From Pedobacter glucosidilyticus (lineage in GTDB: Bacteria > Bacteroidota > Bacteroidia > Sphingobacteriales > Sphingobacteriaceae), in contig NZ_DLHN01000017.1 in NCBI RefSeq assembly GCF_002483235.1, forward strand, positions 223,404 to 287,403: 64,000 bases of DNA, in the 5' to 3' direction. The notes below the pieces were generated by a model, which made no database searches, was not told the DNA's origin, and saw only the letters and a program-made list of their open reading frames with translations. Numbering within the stretch: the stretch's first letter is position 1; every line of letters begins with the position of its first letter. The translations under genes and the position numbers were made by a program. Positions 16,870-26,599 of the stretch are shown piece after piece.

Positions 16870-18090
16870 ATGATACAACGTAGCTTTTTTATAGCCTCTA
16901 TTTGCGCCATTTTATGCTCTTCCTGCTCTTCTAACACAGAAAAAAAGGATAAAGACCCTAAAGTTAGAACCATTGATGATGATAAAACTGATAGTCTTCT
17001 TTTAGTTTACGATGAAAAAAAGGAAGATAAATATATTGCCGAATTTGCCCAAAGACTTCATAAGCGTTCTGGTTTTAACGGAAATATTCTGGTTGCTAAG
17101 AAAGGAAAAATCATTTATCAGAAATCTTTAGGCTGGGCTGATTATCTGCATCGCGATAGCTTAAAAATAAATTCGGTATTTGAATTGGCATCCGTAACCA
17201 AAACTTTTACCGGCGTTGCTATTATGCAGCTGATAGAGCAAGGAAAACTTTCTTTAACTGATGATGTGAAAAAGTTTTATCCTAATTTCCCTTATGATGG
17301 TATTAACGTAAAACTATTGCTTACCCACAGAAGTGGTATGATGAATTACGTTTACTTTATTGATGATATTTGGAGGAAAGAAAAGCGAGACATGAAAAAA
17401 GGCATCACCAATAAGGAGGTGATGAACATTATTGCTGAACGCAAACCTAATCCTTACACCAAACCTGATAATCGTTTCCATTATAACAACTCTAATTATA
17501 TGGTTTTAGGTGCCATTATAGAAAAAGTTACAGGTATGAGCTATGCTGATTATATGATGGAAAATGTTTTTAAGCCTGCCGGGATGAAAAATACCCACGT
17601 TTATTCTAAAGCGGTTTATGATAAAATTCCGGTAGATGTTGTAGGGCATGACCGTACTTGGCGCTACTCGGTTGTACAAAATTTCTTGGACGGCCCAGTT
17701 GGCGACAAAGGTATTTACAGCACAGTACATGATTTAGTTTTGTACGATAATGCCTTAAAAACTGGTAGATTATTAAATAAAGAAAGTTTAGACTCGGCTT
17801 ATACCGGAAGAAATACACCTGTTAATGGTCACTTTAATTATGGCTACGGCTGGAGGATTTTTGATGGCGATAAAGGTGAAAAAGTTGTTTACCACACCGG
17901 TTGGTGGCATGGATTTAGACACATCTACGTAAGGGACCTTAAAAAAGACATTGTTATTGTTTTATTAGGCAATTTAACCAATGGCAGCTTGTTACATTTA
18001 GATGATTTATATAAACACTTAAAAGTTCCTGTCATTAGAAAAAATGCTTACCACGGCAGCGGAAGCTTACCTGGAAGCGATGAAGATTAA
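16870..18090 (+). CDS. Serine hydrolase (class C beta-lactamase / DD-peptidase family), lipoprotein
   Basis: 406 residues from the ATG at 16870 (a TTG precedes it). The signal ends CAILCSSCSSN, so it is probably a lipoprotein. Catalytic motifs of the family are visible: SVTK (Ser-x-x-Lys, in ELASVTKTFTG), the Tyr-x-Asn equivalent in FHYNNSNYMVLG, and HTG in VVYHTGWWHGF. These proteins are periplasmic esterases, D-aminopeptidases or peptidoglycan hydrolases, and few are true beta-lactamases, so the substrate is open. The gene is 57 bp upstream of ebfC. Confidence 0.9.
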   Translation: MIQRSFFIASICAILCSSCSSNTEKKDKDPKVRTIDDDKTDSLLLVYDEKKEDKYIAEFAQRLHKRSGFNGNILVAKKGKIIYQKSLGWADYLHRDSLKINSVFELASVTKTFTGVAIMQLIEQGKLSLTDDVKKFYPNFPYDGINVKLLLTHRSGMMNYVYFIDDIWRKEKRDMKKGITNKEVMNIIAERKPNPYTKPDNRFHYNNSNYMVLGAIIEKVTGMSYADYMMENVFKPAGMKNTHVYSKAVYDKIPVDVVGHDRTWRYSVVQNFLDGPVGDKGIYSTVHDLVLYDNALKTGRLLNKESLDSAYTGRNTPVNGHFNYGYGWRIFDGDKGEKVVYHTGWWHGFRHIYVRDLKKDIVIVLLGNLTNGSLLHLDDLYKHLKVPVIRKNAYHGSGSLPGSDED

Positions 18091-18147
18091 CATTATTTAA
18101 AACATTTTATCATAAAATTTATTTAACCATTTAACAAAAGAGCCAAC

Positions 18148-18471
18148 ATGTTTGACAAGTTATTTGAAGCACAAAAGAAAGCAGAAGAAGTAAAGAAAAG
18201 ACTAGAAACCATTAGCGTAACTGGCGAGGCAGAAAACGGTGCTATAAAAGTTGTGGCTACTGCTGATAAAACCATTAAATCTATCGCTATAGCTGATGAT
18301 TTTTATCCCTCAACAGATAAAGAGGCTTTAGAAGAATTAATAGTGGTAGCCGTTAATAAAGCTTTAGAACAGGCAGAAAAAATTTCGCAAGCAGAAACTG
18401 CCGCCATGACACAAGAAATGTTAGGCAGCATGGGTGGCTTAGGCGCATTAGGCAATTTATTTGGTAAATAA
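18148..18471 (+). CDS. ebfC: YbaB/EbfC family nucleoid-associated protein
   Basis: 107 residues. Family features are the N-terminal coiled coil (FEAQKKAEEVKKRLETI), the beta strands VTGEAENGAIKVVATADKTIKSIAI, and the Gly/Met-rich tail GSMGGLGALGNLFGK. It forms a DNA-binding homodimer. In many bacteria the gene sits by dnaX-recR, but here it is between a serine hydrolase and a UPF0173 hydrolase, 11 bp from the latter. Confidence 0.93.
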   Translation: MFDKLFEAQKKAEEVKKRLETISVTGEAENGAIKVVATADKTIKSIAIADDFYPSTDKEALEELIVVAVNKALEQAEKISQAETAAMTQEMLGSMGGLGALGNLFGK

Positions 18472-18482
18472 ATAAACATTTT

Positions 18483-19175
18483 ATGAAAGTAAACTATTTA
18501 GGACACTCTTGTTTTTTACTACAAACAGGAGGTAAAAAAATTTTAATTGACCCCTTCATTTCACCTAATGAAACGGCAAAACATATCGATATCAATAGTA
18601 TCGAGTGTGATTATATTTTAATCTCTCACGGTCACGGAGACCACGTAGCCGATGTACAAAGCATAGCGCAAAGAACAGGTGCTAAATTGATAAGCTCTTA
18701 TGAAATTGTAGAGTGGTTTGCTAAACAAGGTGTAGCTGGCGGACATCCACTAAATATAGGTGGCTCTTGGACGTTTGATTTCGGAACCGTAAAAATGACT
18801 TATGCTGCACACTCTAACTCTCTTCCAGATGGATCTTACGGAGGTACAGCAGGCGGTTTTATCATTAAAACAGAAGGAAAATCTTACTACTATGCTGGCG
18901 ATACTTCTCTTACTCAAGATATGAAGTTAATTGGCGAGTTTCATGATATTGAACATGCCTTTTTGCCTATAGGCGATAATTTTACCATGGGCGTTGAGGA
19001 TGCTACCATAGCTGCAAAATTTGTAGGCTGTAAAAAAGTTATTGGAATGCATTACGATACTTTTGGCTATATCAAAATAGATAGCGATGTTGCTAAACAG
19101 AAATTTGCTGATGCTGGCCAAACGCTTACGCTGATGAAAATAAGTTTAAAAGAGGAAGATAGTATAGAGATTTAA
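18483..19175 (+). CDS. UPF0173-type metal-dependent hydrolase (UlaG-like metallo-beta-lactamase fold)
   Basis: 230 residues. The metal site HGHGDH appears in DYILISHGHGDHVADV, with further ligands in MTYAAHSNSLPDG, AGDTSLTQDM and GMHYDTF. The sequence opens MKVNYLGHSCFLL, characteristic of the UPF0173/UlaG group of cytoplasmic hydrolases of uncertain substrate. It is translated 11 bp after ebfC and followed by a strong terminator, so it ends that operon. Confidence 0.9.
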   Translation: MKVNYLGHSCFLLQTGGKKILIDPFISPNETAKHIDINSIECDYILISHGHGDHVADVQSIAQRTGAKLISSYEIVEWFAKQGVAGGHPLNIGGSWTFDFGTVKMTYAAHSNSLPDGSYGGTAGGFIIKTEGKSYYYAGDTSLTQDMKLIGEFHDIEHAFLPIGDNFTMGVEDATIAAKFVGCKKVIGMHYDTFGYIKIDSDVAKQKFADAGQTLTLMKISLKEEDSIEI

Positions 19176-19192
19176 GGGGCTTATCTTTATAG

Positions 19193-19229
19193 AAAAAGCG
19201 TGTTCCATTGATTTGAAACACGCTTTTTT
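19193..19229 (+). terminator. Rho-independent terminator
   Basis: Perfect 12-bp stem AAAAAGCGTGTT/AACACGCTTTTT (19193-19204, 19217-19228) with a 12-base loop and a T run. It serves the gene ending at 19175 and could work in both directions, towards the glgC end. Confidence 0.9.
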
Positions 19230-19296
19230 ATGATTTGATTATCCTTCGACCTCTGCTAGGAAAATTACTATATCAAATAATCTCCTTTGCTTCTCT

Positions 19297-20568
19297 CTAG
19301 CCTATAACCGTTCCATCAGCAATAACGGCCTTTTTCTTGATAACAATAATACCATCTTTACAGGTATGGGTATCAAAATCTCCATCTTGCAAATGCGGAC
19401 CACCATTAATGACAACATTATTACCGATAAAACAATTTTTATCCAAAATTGCATTGCTAATGGTACAATTTTCACCAATACCGGTTAAAGGTTTGTGGGT
19501 TTGTTTTAAACCTTCAATTTCTTCAAGGGTTTGGTAATAATCGCTACCCATTACATAACAGTTAGAAATTTTTGTGCCTGCGCCAATTCTGGTTCTGATA
19601 CCTATCACTGCTCTGGTAATTTCTTCTGCATGAATGATACAACCATCAGCAATAACGGTATTGGTTAATTTTGTTCCTGATATTTTAGATGGAGGAAGCA
19701 TCCTAGCTCTTGAATAAATAGGATTAGTACCAAATAAGTTAAACTGAGGGACTTCATCAGTAATACCCAAATTGGCTTCAAAGAAAGAGTCTATATTTCC
19801 AATATCCGTCCAATAACCTTCGTACTGATAACTTACAATCTTGTTTACGCCAACGGCCTGTGGGATAATTTCTTTACCAAAATCATGACGCTCGTTACCC
19901 TCTAACATATTGATTAAAACATCTTTATTAAAAAGATAAATACCCATAGAAGCCAGGTAATGTCTGCCTTGTTTGGCCATCTCTTCGCCCACTTCAGACT
20001 CCCAACCTATAATTTTCTCGGCATTGGGTTTCTCTGTAAATGCTGTTATAGCTAGGTTTTCATCAGCTTTTAAAATTCCAAAACTGGTTCCGTCTTTGGC
20101 ATTAACCGGTATGGTAGCAATAGAAATATCAGCACCTTTTTCTATATGCGAATCAACCATTGCTTCAAAATCCATCTGGTAAAGCTGGTCGCCGGATAAA
20201 ATTAACACATATTCAAAATCATGCTGTTTTACATGATGTAAGCTTTGCCTTACAGCATCAGCTGTACCTTGGTACCAGGTTGTATTTAATGGTGTTTGCT
20301 CGGCTGCTAAAATATCAACAAAAGCATCGCTAAAAACGCTAAAATGATAGGTGTTTTTGATGTGCTTATTTAAAGATGCTGAGTTAAACTGTGTTAAAAC
20401 GAAAATTCTTTTTAAATTAGAATTGATACAGTTAGATATTGGAATATCAACCAAACGATATTTACCTGCTATAGGAACTGCAGGTTTAGAACGTGTTGCT
20501 GTAAGAGGATAAAGACGAGAGCCTTGCCCGCCACCTAGGATAATTGAAATGACTTTAGATGGTACCAT
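19297..20568 (-). CDS. glgC: Glucose-1-phosphate adenylyltransferase
   Basis: 423 residues, full length. Makes ADP-glucose from glucose-1-phosphate and ATP, the committed step of glycogen synthesis. The nucleotidyltransferase signature GGGQGSRLYPLTATRSKPAVP is split over residues 13-33. Also visible are GTADAVRQ, ILSGDQLYQMD, FTEKPNAE and YWTDIGNID, followed by a left-handed beta-helix C-terminal domain (hexapeptide-type repeats such as CFIGNNVVINGG). Its start overlaps the end of glgA by 14 bp, so the two are translationally coupled. Confidence 0.96.
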   Translation of the reverse strand: MVPSKVISIILGGGQGSRLYPLTATRSKPAVPIAGKYRLVDIPISNCINSNLKRIFVLTQFNSASLNKHIKNTYHFSVFSDAFVDILAAEQTPLNTTWYQGTADAVRQSLHHVKQHDFEYVLILSGDQLYQMDFEAMVDSHIEKGADISIATIPVNAKDGTSFGILKADENLAITAFTEKPNAEKIIGWESEVGEEMAKQGRHYLASMGIYLFNKDVLINMLEGNERHDFGKEIIPQAVGVNKIVSYQYEGYWTDIGNIDSFFEANLGITDEVPQFNLFGTNPIYSRARMLPPSKISGTKLTNTVIADGCIIHAEEITRAVIGIRTRIGAGTKISNCYVMGSDYYQTLEEIEGLKQTHKPLTGIGENCTISNAILDKNCFIGNNVVINGGPHLQDGDFDTHTCKDGIIVIKKKAVIADGTVIG

Positions 20569-21985
20569 ATTGTTGTATTAAGCTGTTGTATAACTGTATG
20601 TATTGCTGTGCCGATTTATTCCATGAAAAGTCTAAACTCATCATAGATTTTCTTATTTGTGTTAACTTTTGATTGTCTTGATAAAGGTAGATAGCCCTTT
20701 CAATTGCTTTTACAATATCGCTTACTTCACAATTATCAAATCTTATACCATAGCCATCGGTATCATCCATATCAATAATAGAATCTTTTAACCCACCGGT
20801 TGCCCTTACGATAGCTACTGTGCCATATTTTAAAGCATATAATTGATTTAAACCGCAAGGCTCTACTCTTGAAGGCATTAAAATAAAATCTGCGCCAGCA
20901 TAAATCTGATGCGAAAGCTCTTCATTATAACCGATGTAGACATTATAATCTTTAAATTCTTCTTTTAAATCTACCAGTTGCTGTTCAATATACTTCTCGC
21001 CAGAACCTAAAACCAAAACACTTATTTGGCCTTCAAAAGCTTTAAAACTATCCCTTATGGCATCGGCGAGTTTATCTGCTCCTTTTTCTAAAACTAACCT
21101 GCCGATAAATGTAAATAGTGGTTTTGTTTCATCTAAGCCAAAAGCTCTGCAAATTTCTGCCTTATTAAAAGCTTTACCTTGCACTACGCTAGTAGCAGTA
21201 TAGGTTTTAGCAATCATTTTATCTTTAGCTGGGTTCCAAACCGCTGGATCTATGCCGTTTAAAATACCTATACCTTTTTGCTGCTCTAGCTCGAATAAAA
21301 ATTCTAGTCCGTTTGCTTGGTGTTTTAGCTCTGCCAAATAACTTGGCGAAACGGTGGTGTAAGCCCAACAACATTTTACTGCTGCGGCTAAAGAATTGAT
21401 ACATCCGCCCCAATCTAAAAGCCCTGTTTTGCTCGTATCGGCATCTGGCAGGTAATAAAATTTATCCCAACCTAACCAGCCTTGGTATTGCCCATTATGG
21501 ATGGTTAAAACAGTTGGTACATCTTTTAAAGTGTTAAATCTGGATGAATGCTGCATGAGAAAAGGCACTAAACCAGCGTGATGATCGTGACAATGTACCA
21601 AATCTACCTGTATATTGGCTTTTACCAGCCAATCTACCACAGCAATTTGATAGGCTACAAACTGCTCTATTTCATCTGGATAGCAATATATTTCTTCGCG
21701 GTCTAGTAAACTTGGTATTTTAACTAAATAAAGCTCAAAACCTAATACATCTTTTTCTTCTTTCAGGATTTCATAATCAAAAACCCTTTGCCCTAAGTTA
21801 GAAGAACTGCTAAAAACGTTTATTAAACTATGCTCTTGCGTAAATTTTCGATTATAAAAAGGCATTACTACGCTTGCTTGTACACCTTCTTGCTTTTGAT
21901 ATTTTGGAAGTGCACCCACAACATCGCCCAAGCCGCCTGCTTTGGCTACCGGATAACATTCTGCACTTAAATGTAATACATTCAT
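20555..21985 (-). CDS. glgA: Glycogen synthase (GT5)
   Basis: 476 residues. Transfers glucose from ADP-glucose to glycogen. The ADP-binding start (HLSAECYPVAKAGGLGDVVG) contains the Lys-x-Gly-Gly motif. Further marks are LVHCHDHHAGL, VLTIHNGQYQGW, GILNGIDPAVWNP, FIGRLVLEKG, and the C-terminal acceptor/donor loop MPSRVEPCGLNQLYALKYGT with the catalytic Glu. It is the first gene of the glgA-glgC pair. No branching enzyme or phosphorylase is in the window. Confidence 0.96.
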   Translation of the reverse strand: MNVLHLSAECYPVAKAGGLGDVVGALPKYQKQEGVQASVVMPFYNRKFTQEHSLINVFSSSSNLGQRVFDYEILKEEKDVLGFELYLVKIPSLLDREEIYCYPDEIEQFVAYQIAVVDWLVKANIQVDLVHCHDHHAGLVPFLMQHSSRFNTLKDVPTVLTIHNGQYQGWLGWDKFYYLPDADTSKTGLLDWGGCINSLAAAVKCCWAYTTVSPSYLAELKHQANGLEFLFELEQQKGIGILNGIDPAVWNPAKDKMIAKTYTATSVVQGKAFNKAEICRAFGLDETKPLFTFIGRLVLEKGADKLADAIRDSFKAFEGQISVLVLGSGEKYIEQQLVDLKEEFKDYNVYIGYNEELSHQIYAGADFILMPSRVEPCGLNQLYALKYGTVAIVRATGGLKDSIIDMDDTDGYGIRFDNCEVSDIVKAIERAIYLYQDNQKLTQIRKSMMSLDFSWNKSAQQYIQLYNSLIQQYGTI

Positions 21986-22058
21986 TAAAGATAAATTGGT
22001 GCTTTAATTTAGTATTTTGTTATTTAAATGAAGAATTATTTCTTAATAAATTATGAAT

Positions 22059-24860
22059 CTAATGTGCCTCTAACCAATTATATCCTTCGCCAATTTCTAC
22101 TACAATAGGTACAGTTGTTTTAAGGGCATTTTTCATCCTGTTTTGGATAATGGTTTTCATTTGCTCCTTCTCAGAAATTAAAACATCAAAAACCAACTCA
22201 TCATGCACCTGCATGGTCATTTTAGATTGCAGCTTTTGGCTGATGATGTCTTGATGAATTTGTATCATGGCTACTTTTATCATGTCTGCCGCAGAACCTT
22301 GTATAGGCGCATTAATTGCATTTCGCTCTGCAAAACCTCTTACTGTTTGGTTGGCCGAGTTGATATCTCTTAAATATCTTCTACGCCCCATAATGGTTTC
22401 TACATAACCGTTTTCGCGAGCAAAATTCATGGTATCAGCCATATACTTCTTAATACCAGCATACTGAGCGAAGTAGTTTTCTATAATTTCGGCAGCCTCT
22501 TTTCTTGGGATGCCTAAATTTTGAGATAAACCAAAAGCAGATTGCCCGTAAATAATTCCGAAGTTTACGGCTTTTGCATTTCTTCTTTGTTCTGATGTTA
22601 CTTCTGATAAAGCTACACCGTAAACCTTAGCTGCGGTAGCCGTATGGATATCTAAACCATTAACAAAAGCTTCCATCATATTTTCATCTTTACTGATTTC
22701 GGCAATGATACGCAGCTCTATTTGAGAATAATCGGCAGATAAAAGAATATGATTTTCATCTCTTGGGATGAATGCTTTTCTTACTTCTCTACCTCTTTCT
22801 GTTTTAATGGGGATGTTTTGCAAGTTTGGATTGTTAGAGCTTAACCTTCCTGTTGCAGCTACTGCTTGGTTATAAGAAGTATGCACTCTACTGGTTTTAG
22901 GATTAATCATCAGCGGAAGCGCATCTACATAAGTAGATTTTAATTTACATAACTGACGGTAATCTAATATATCTCTTACAATGTCTGATTTATTGGCAAG
23001 TGCCAACAATACATCTTCTCCTGTTTGATACTGCCCGGTTTTGGTTTTCTTAGCTTTATCATCAAGCTTTAGCTTATCAAATAAAACTTCGCCTAATTGT
23101 TTTGGTGAACCGATATTGAATTTTACACCAGCTTTATCAAAAACTGTGGCTTCTAAACGGTTTATTTCTACTTCTAAATCTTTAGAATAGGTTTGAAGTT
23201 GTTGAACATCTATCCGTACACCTTCTTTTTCCATATCTGCCAACACATAAATAAGCGGATTTTCAAGGTTTTGAGCTAAACTGTCGGCTTGTACCTCTTT
23301 AAGTAAAGGTTCAAAAACTTCTTTTAATTGTAGGGTAATATCGGCATCCTCGGCAGCGTAATCTTTTGCTTTCTCTAGCTCAACATCACGCATATTACCT
23401 TGGTTTTTTCCTTTCTTACCAATTAACTCGGTAATAGAAACAGGCGTATAACCCAAATAATTTTCTGCCAATACATCCATATTATGGCGGGTATCAGGGT
23501 CTAGCAGGTAATGAGCTAACATGGTGTCAAACAATTCGCCTTTGAGGTTGATGTTATACCATTTTAGAATAAGTAAATCGTATTTAATATTCTGACCGAT
23601 TTTTCTGATGTTTTCATTTTCAAAAACAGGTCTAAACTCTTCCAAAACAACTTTACATTCTTCCTGATTTTCTGAAAGTGGTACGTAATAACCTTCTCCA
23701 GTTTTAAAACTGAAAGATAAACCTACTAACTCAGCTTCATGCGCATCTAAACCAGTGGTTTCTGTATCAAAGCAAATTTCCTTTTGTTTTAAAATTTCTT
23801 GGATGAGGTTTTGTCTGCTTGCTGCATCATTAACTAAATGATACTCGTGTGGCGTATTATCAATATTTTTAGATGGAATGATAGCTTCTGCAAGCTCGGT
23901 AACTGGTTTTTGCACCAAATTACTTGCCGCTGGGCTACCAAATAAATCCATTTGACCGCTGCTGTTGGTTTTTGCATCGTTAACAGAAAAATCTTCTCCG
24001 AAAACACGTTTACCTAAAGTTCTAAATTCTAATTCGGCAAATAAAGGCTCTAAAAGCTCTTTATTTGGCTTATCTAGTCTAAAGCTTTCCTCATGAAACT
24101 CAACCGGAGCATCTAATAAAATTGTTGCCAACCTTTTAGAAAGTAATCCTTGAGCGGCAAAAGTCTCCACATTTTCTCTTTGTTTGCCTTTAAGCTCGTG
24201 ACTGTTGGCTATGATATTTTCCATAGAGCCATATTGCTTAATCAAAGCTTTAGCGGTTTTTTCTCCAATCCCAGGGATACCTGGTATATTATCTACAGCA
24301 TCGCCCCAAAGACCTAAAATATCTATCACTTGGTGGATATGTTCTATCTCCCATTTTGCTAAAACTTCTTTTACACCTAAAATCTCCATATCATTACCCA
24401 TTCTAGCAGGTTTGTAGATGAAGATATTTTCTGATACCAACTGGGCAAAATCCTTATCTGGAGTCATACAAAAAACTGTAAAACCCTCTTTTTCTGCCTT
24501 TTTAGCTAAAGTTCCAATCACATCATCGGCTTCGTAACCATCAGAAGTAATTACCGGGATGTTAAACCCTTCTATCAGCTTTTTCACATAAGGCAGCGCC
24601 AGAGATAAATCCTCTGGCATGGCTTGCCTATTGGCTTTATAAGCTAAAAAATCGGTATGTCTTTCTGTTGGCGCTTCTGTATCAAAAACTACCGCAATAT
24701 GAGATGGATTTTCTTTCTTTAAGACTTCTAATAAGGTATTGGCAAAACCCATTACCGCCGAGGTGTTGATGCCCGTAGAGGTAAATCTTGGATTTTTACT
24801 TAACGCAAAATGGGCTCTGTAAATTAAAGCCATCCCATCTAAAAGAAAGAGTTTTTTCAT
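22059..24860 (-). CDS. polA: DNA polymerase I
   Basis: 933 residues with all three domains. The 5'-3' nuclease (1-290) has VFDTEAPTERH, DGYEADDVIGTL, TPDKDF and IPGIPGIGEKTA. The 3'-5' proofreading domain looks active (FDTETTGLD with the DxE pair, HNMD, and YAAEDAD with Tyr-x3-Asp). The polymerase domain has motif A LLSADYSQIELR, motif B RRNAKAVNFGIIYG, and motif C MQVHDELVFDV. It fills gaps and removes RNA primers. A TAnnTTTG element lies 50 bases upstream. Confidence 0.98.
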   Translation of the reverse strand: MKKLFLLDGMALIYRAHFALSKNPRFTSTGINTSAVMGFANTLLEVLKKENPSHIAVVFDTEAPTERHTDFLAYKANRQAMPEDLSLALPYVKKLIEGFNIPVITSDGYEADDVIGTLAKKAEKEGFTVFCMTPDKDFAQLVSENIFIYKPARMGNDMEILGVKEVLAKWEIEHIHQVIDILGLWGDAVDNIPGIPGIGEKTAKALIKQYGSMENIIANSHELKGKQRENVETFAAQGLLSKRLATILLDAPVEFHEESFRLDKPNKELLEPLFAELEFRTLGKRVFGEDFSVNDAKTNSSGQMDLFGSPAASNLVQKPVTELAEAIIPSKNIDNTPHEYHLVNDAASRQNLIQEILKQKEICFDTETTGLDAHEAELVGLSFSFKTGEGYYVPLSENQEECKVVLEEFRPVFENENIRKIGQNIKYDLLILKWYNINLKGELFDTMLAHYLLDPDTRHNMDVLAENYLGYTPVSITELIGKKGKNQGNMRDVELEKAKDYAAEDADITLQLKEVFEPLLKEVQADSLAQNLENPLIYVLADMEKEGVRIDVQQLQTYSKDLEVEINRLEATVFDKAGVKFNIGSPKQLGEVLFDKLKLDDKAKKTKTGQYQTGEDVLLALANKSDIVRDILDYRQLCKLKSTYVDALPLMINPKTSRVHTSYNQAVAATGRLSSNNPNLQNIPIKTERGREVRKAFIPRDENHILLSADYSQIELRIIAEISKDENMMEAFVNGLDIHTATAAKVYGVALSEVTSEQRRNAKAVNFGIIYGQSAFGLSQNLGIPRKEAAEIIENYFAQYAGIKKYMADTMNFARENGYVETIMGRRRYLRDINSANQTVRGFAERNAINAPIQGSAADMIKVAMIQIHQDIISQKLQSKMTMQVHDELVFDVLISEKEQMKTIIQNRMKNALKTTVPIVVEIGEGYNWLEAH

Positions 24861-24910
24861 TTTTATTGATTTGAGTAATGATACCTGCTTGGTTTAAAAG
24901 AGGCATCTTC

Positions 24911-24918
24911 CAAATTTA
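24911..24918 (-). promoter_or_regulatory. Possible polA -7 element
   Basis: TAAATTTG on the minus strand fits TAnnTTTG and would give a leader of about 45 bases before the polA ATG. No convincing -33 TTTG is visible. Confidence 0.4.
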
Positions 24919-24951
24919 TAAATATATTAAAGATTATGGCTGTTGCCGATG

Positions 24952-25521
24952 CTATTTATGTGTACAAGTAATTAAATGATCATTTACCATACCAGTTGCT
25001 TGCATGTGTGCATAGCAAATGGTTGTACCAAAAAATTTAAAGCCTCTTTTTTTCATATCCTTGGCAATAGCGTCTGATATTTCTGTACGGGCAGGAACAT
25101 CTGCCATACTAGAAGGGAAGTTTACAATAGGCTTTTGATCAGGCATAAAGGAATACAAATAGGTATCAAAAGAGCCAAATTCTTGCTGCACTTTTAAAAA
25201 CAATTTTGCATTATTAACCGCCGAAACTACTTTTAAACGATTGCGGATAATGCCTGGATCTTGCAAAATACGTTCTATATCAGTTTCGGTAAATTGGGCT
25301 ACTTTTTCTGCATCAAAATTGGCAAAAAGCCTGCGATAGTTCTCTCTTTTACGTAATACGGTTATCCAACTTAAACCTGCTTGTGCAGCTTCAAGAATTA
25401 AGAATTCAAAAAGTATTTTATCATCATGAACTTCTTTCCCCCACTCTTCATCGTGGTATTTTACATATAATGGGTCTGTGCCGCACCAAGGGCAACGTGT
25501 GTTTAATTGGGGTTGGTTCAT
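24952..25521 (-). CDS. tag: DNA-3-methyladenine glycosylase I
   Basis: 189 residues, the family's usual size. Excises 3-methyladenine from alkylated DNA. It begins with the zinc-site Cys in RCPWCGTDPLYVKYHDEEWG; catalytic-pocket residues lie in FLILEAAQAGLSWITVLRKR, and the remaining zinc ligands (His/Cys) are at the C-terminus in MVNDHLITCTHK. Its start overlaps the stop of the small antitoxin-like gene (ATGA overlap, 25518-25521), so its translation is probably coupled to that gene. Confidence 0.96.
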   Translation of the reverse strand: MNQPQLNTRCPWCGTDPLYVKYHDEEWGKEVHDDKILFEFLILEAAQAGLSWITVLRKRENYRRLFANFDAEKVAQFTETDIERILQDPGIIRNRLKVVSAVNNAKLFLKVQQEFGSFDTYLYSFMPDQKPIVNFPSSMADVPARTEISDAIAKDMKKRGFKFFGTTICYAHMQATGMVNDHLITCTHK

Positions 25522-25730
25522 TGGCGGATAGCTTTCATTTCATCCAAACTTATAAAGTTACCCTCAGCAATTTGCTGTTGACTTTTCTTGACTTTTTGTA
25601 CAACAGCTTCTGGAAGTTGTTCTTCTACACCAGCTTTTAGACACTCAAAATCTACTTTAAGCGCTTCTAAAACCGCTTTTAATGCCTTTTCTTGAGCTTT
25701 TGTTTGAGGATGTATGATATAAGAATCCAT
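25518..25730 (-). CDS. Antitoxin-like small protein (DUF2683 type), no adjacent toxin
   Basis: 70 residues. The layout is that of short Bacteroidota type II antitoxins: an N-terminal strand (DSYIIHPQTKAQEKALKAVL), a Lys/Glu helix, and a C-terminal toxin-binding tail of the form GNFISLDEMKAIRQ. A RelE/ParE toxin gene would normally overlap or follow. Here the next gene, with a 4-base overlap, is tag. Either the toxin was lost and tag took its place, or the protein has another role. The assignment is by sequence style and is moderately sure. Confidence 0.7.
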   Translation of the reverse strand: MDSYIIHPQTKAQEKALKAVLEALKVDFECLKAGVEEQLPEAVVQKVKKSQQQIAEGNFISLDEMKAIRQ

Positions 25731-25834
25731 AGCTTAAATTTAAGCTTTTTATAATAAAGTAAGCAAACCGAAGGTAAGTTAGAAAATTACTTCTTGAGAA
25801 GAATTACTTTCAATTAAAACTCATACAACATTTT

Positions 25835-26599
25835 TTATATTTCAAATTCGATATAAACTCCATTATGGTCTGACATAAATTTCCCTTGTTCTGTAAAATG
25901 ATTCCAAGCTCCAACTTCATAAGTTTTCATTTGTTTTATCAGACTATTTGATATACAAATGTGATCTATATTATTTCTTATTTTTCCCTTTTTAGGATCT
26001 TTAGTCAGATATTTTTCAGAAAAGTCTATTTCAGTCATACATTTCAGGTCAAGTTTCATCAATAACTCTGATAAAATTTGTCTAACTTTTATTGTACCAT
26101 AACCCTGATTATTAAATCGGGTTTGATTAAAATCTCCAATTACAAATAATGGGAATTTTTCGGTCTCTAATAACTTTTTCCAATTTTCACTTTGAGCGTA
26201 TAAATCTTTTTCGTGGTACTCCCAAATCTTATAATTCAAATTTCCATATCTAACCCCTGAAACTCCAGCTTGATGATAAGGAATAATAGTTCCAAAAACA
26301 GAAATATTTCCAAAAGGTGATTTTATAATTCCACTTACAGTTCTGAAACTATCAAAAGTCTCTATTTGTTTAAGTATTTCCCATTTTGACCAAATTGTAA
26401 CCCAATGTTCATTTGGTGTTCTATCAAACGATAAAGTACTGATTTGAAAAGGATAGGTTTCTGATAAGTCTACAGCTTTGGAAGTTTCTGTGAGTACAAT
26501 AATATCAGCATTTACTTCTTTTATTTTTTCGATAGCAAGTTTAGTCTTCTCTGCTTTTGAGCTTGGTCTTTCGAGATTCCAATTGGCTATTTTATACAT
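25835..26599 (-). CDS. Endonuclease/exonuclease/phosphatase (EEP) family protein
   Basis: 254 residues with the complete EEP metal site: NWNLERP (Asn), IIVLTETSK (Glu), FVIGDFNQTRF (Asp and Asn), NNIDHICIS, and SDHNGVYIEF (Asp-His). There is no signal peptide, so it is intracellular. It resembles neither ExoIII (compare the gene at 6470) nor sphingomyelinases closely; substrate unknown. It overlaps the preceding HNH gene by 8 bp. Both genes look somewhat richer in A+T than their core-gene neighbours, which hints at acquisition. Confidence 0.88.
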   Translation of the reverse strand: MYKIANWNLERPSSKAEKTKLAIEKIKEVNADIIVLTETSKAVDLSETYPFQISTLSFDRTPNEHWVTIWSKWEILKQIETFDSFRTVSGIIKSPFGNISVFGTIIPYHQAGVSGVRYGNLNYKIWEYHEKDLYAQSENWKKLLETEKFPLFVIGDFNQTRFNNQGYGTIKVRQILSELLMKLDLKCMTEIDFSEKYLTKDPKKGKIRNNIDHICISNSLIKQMKTYEVGAWNHFTEQGKFMSDHNGVYIEFEI

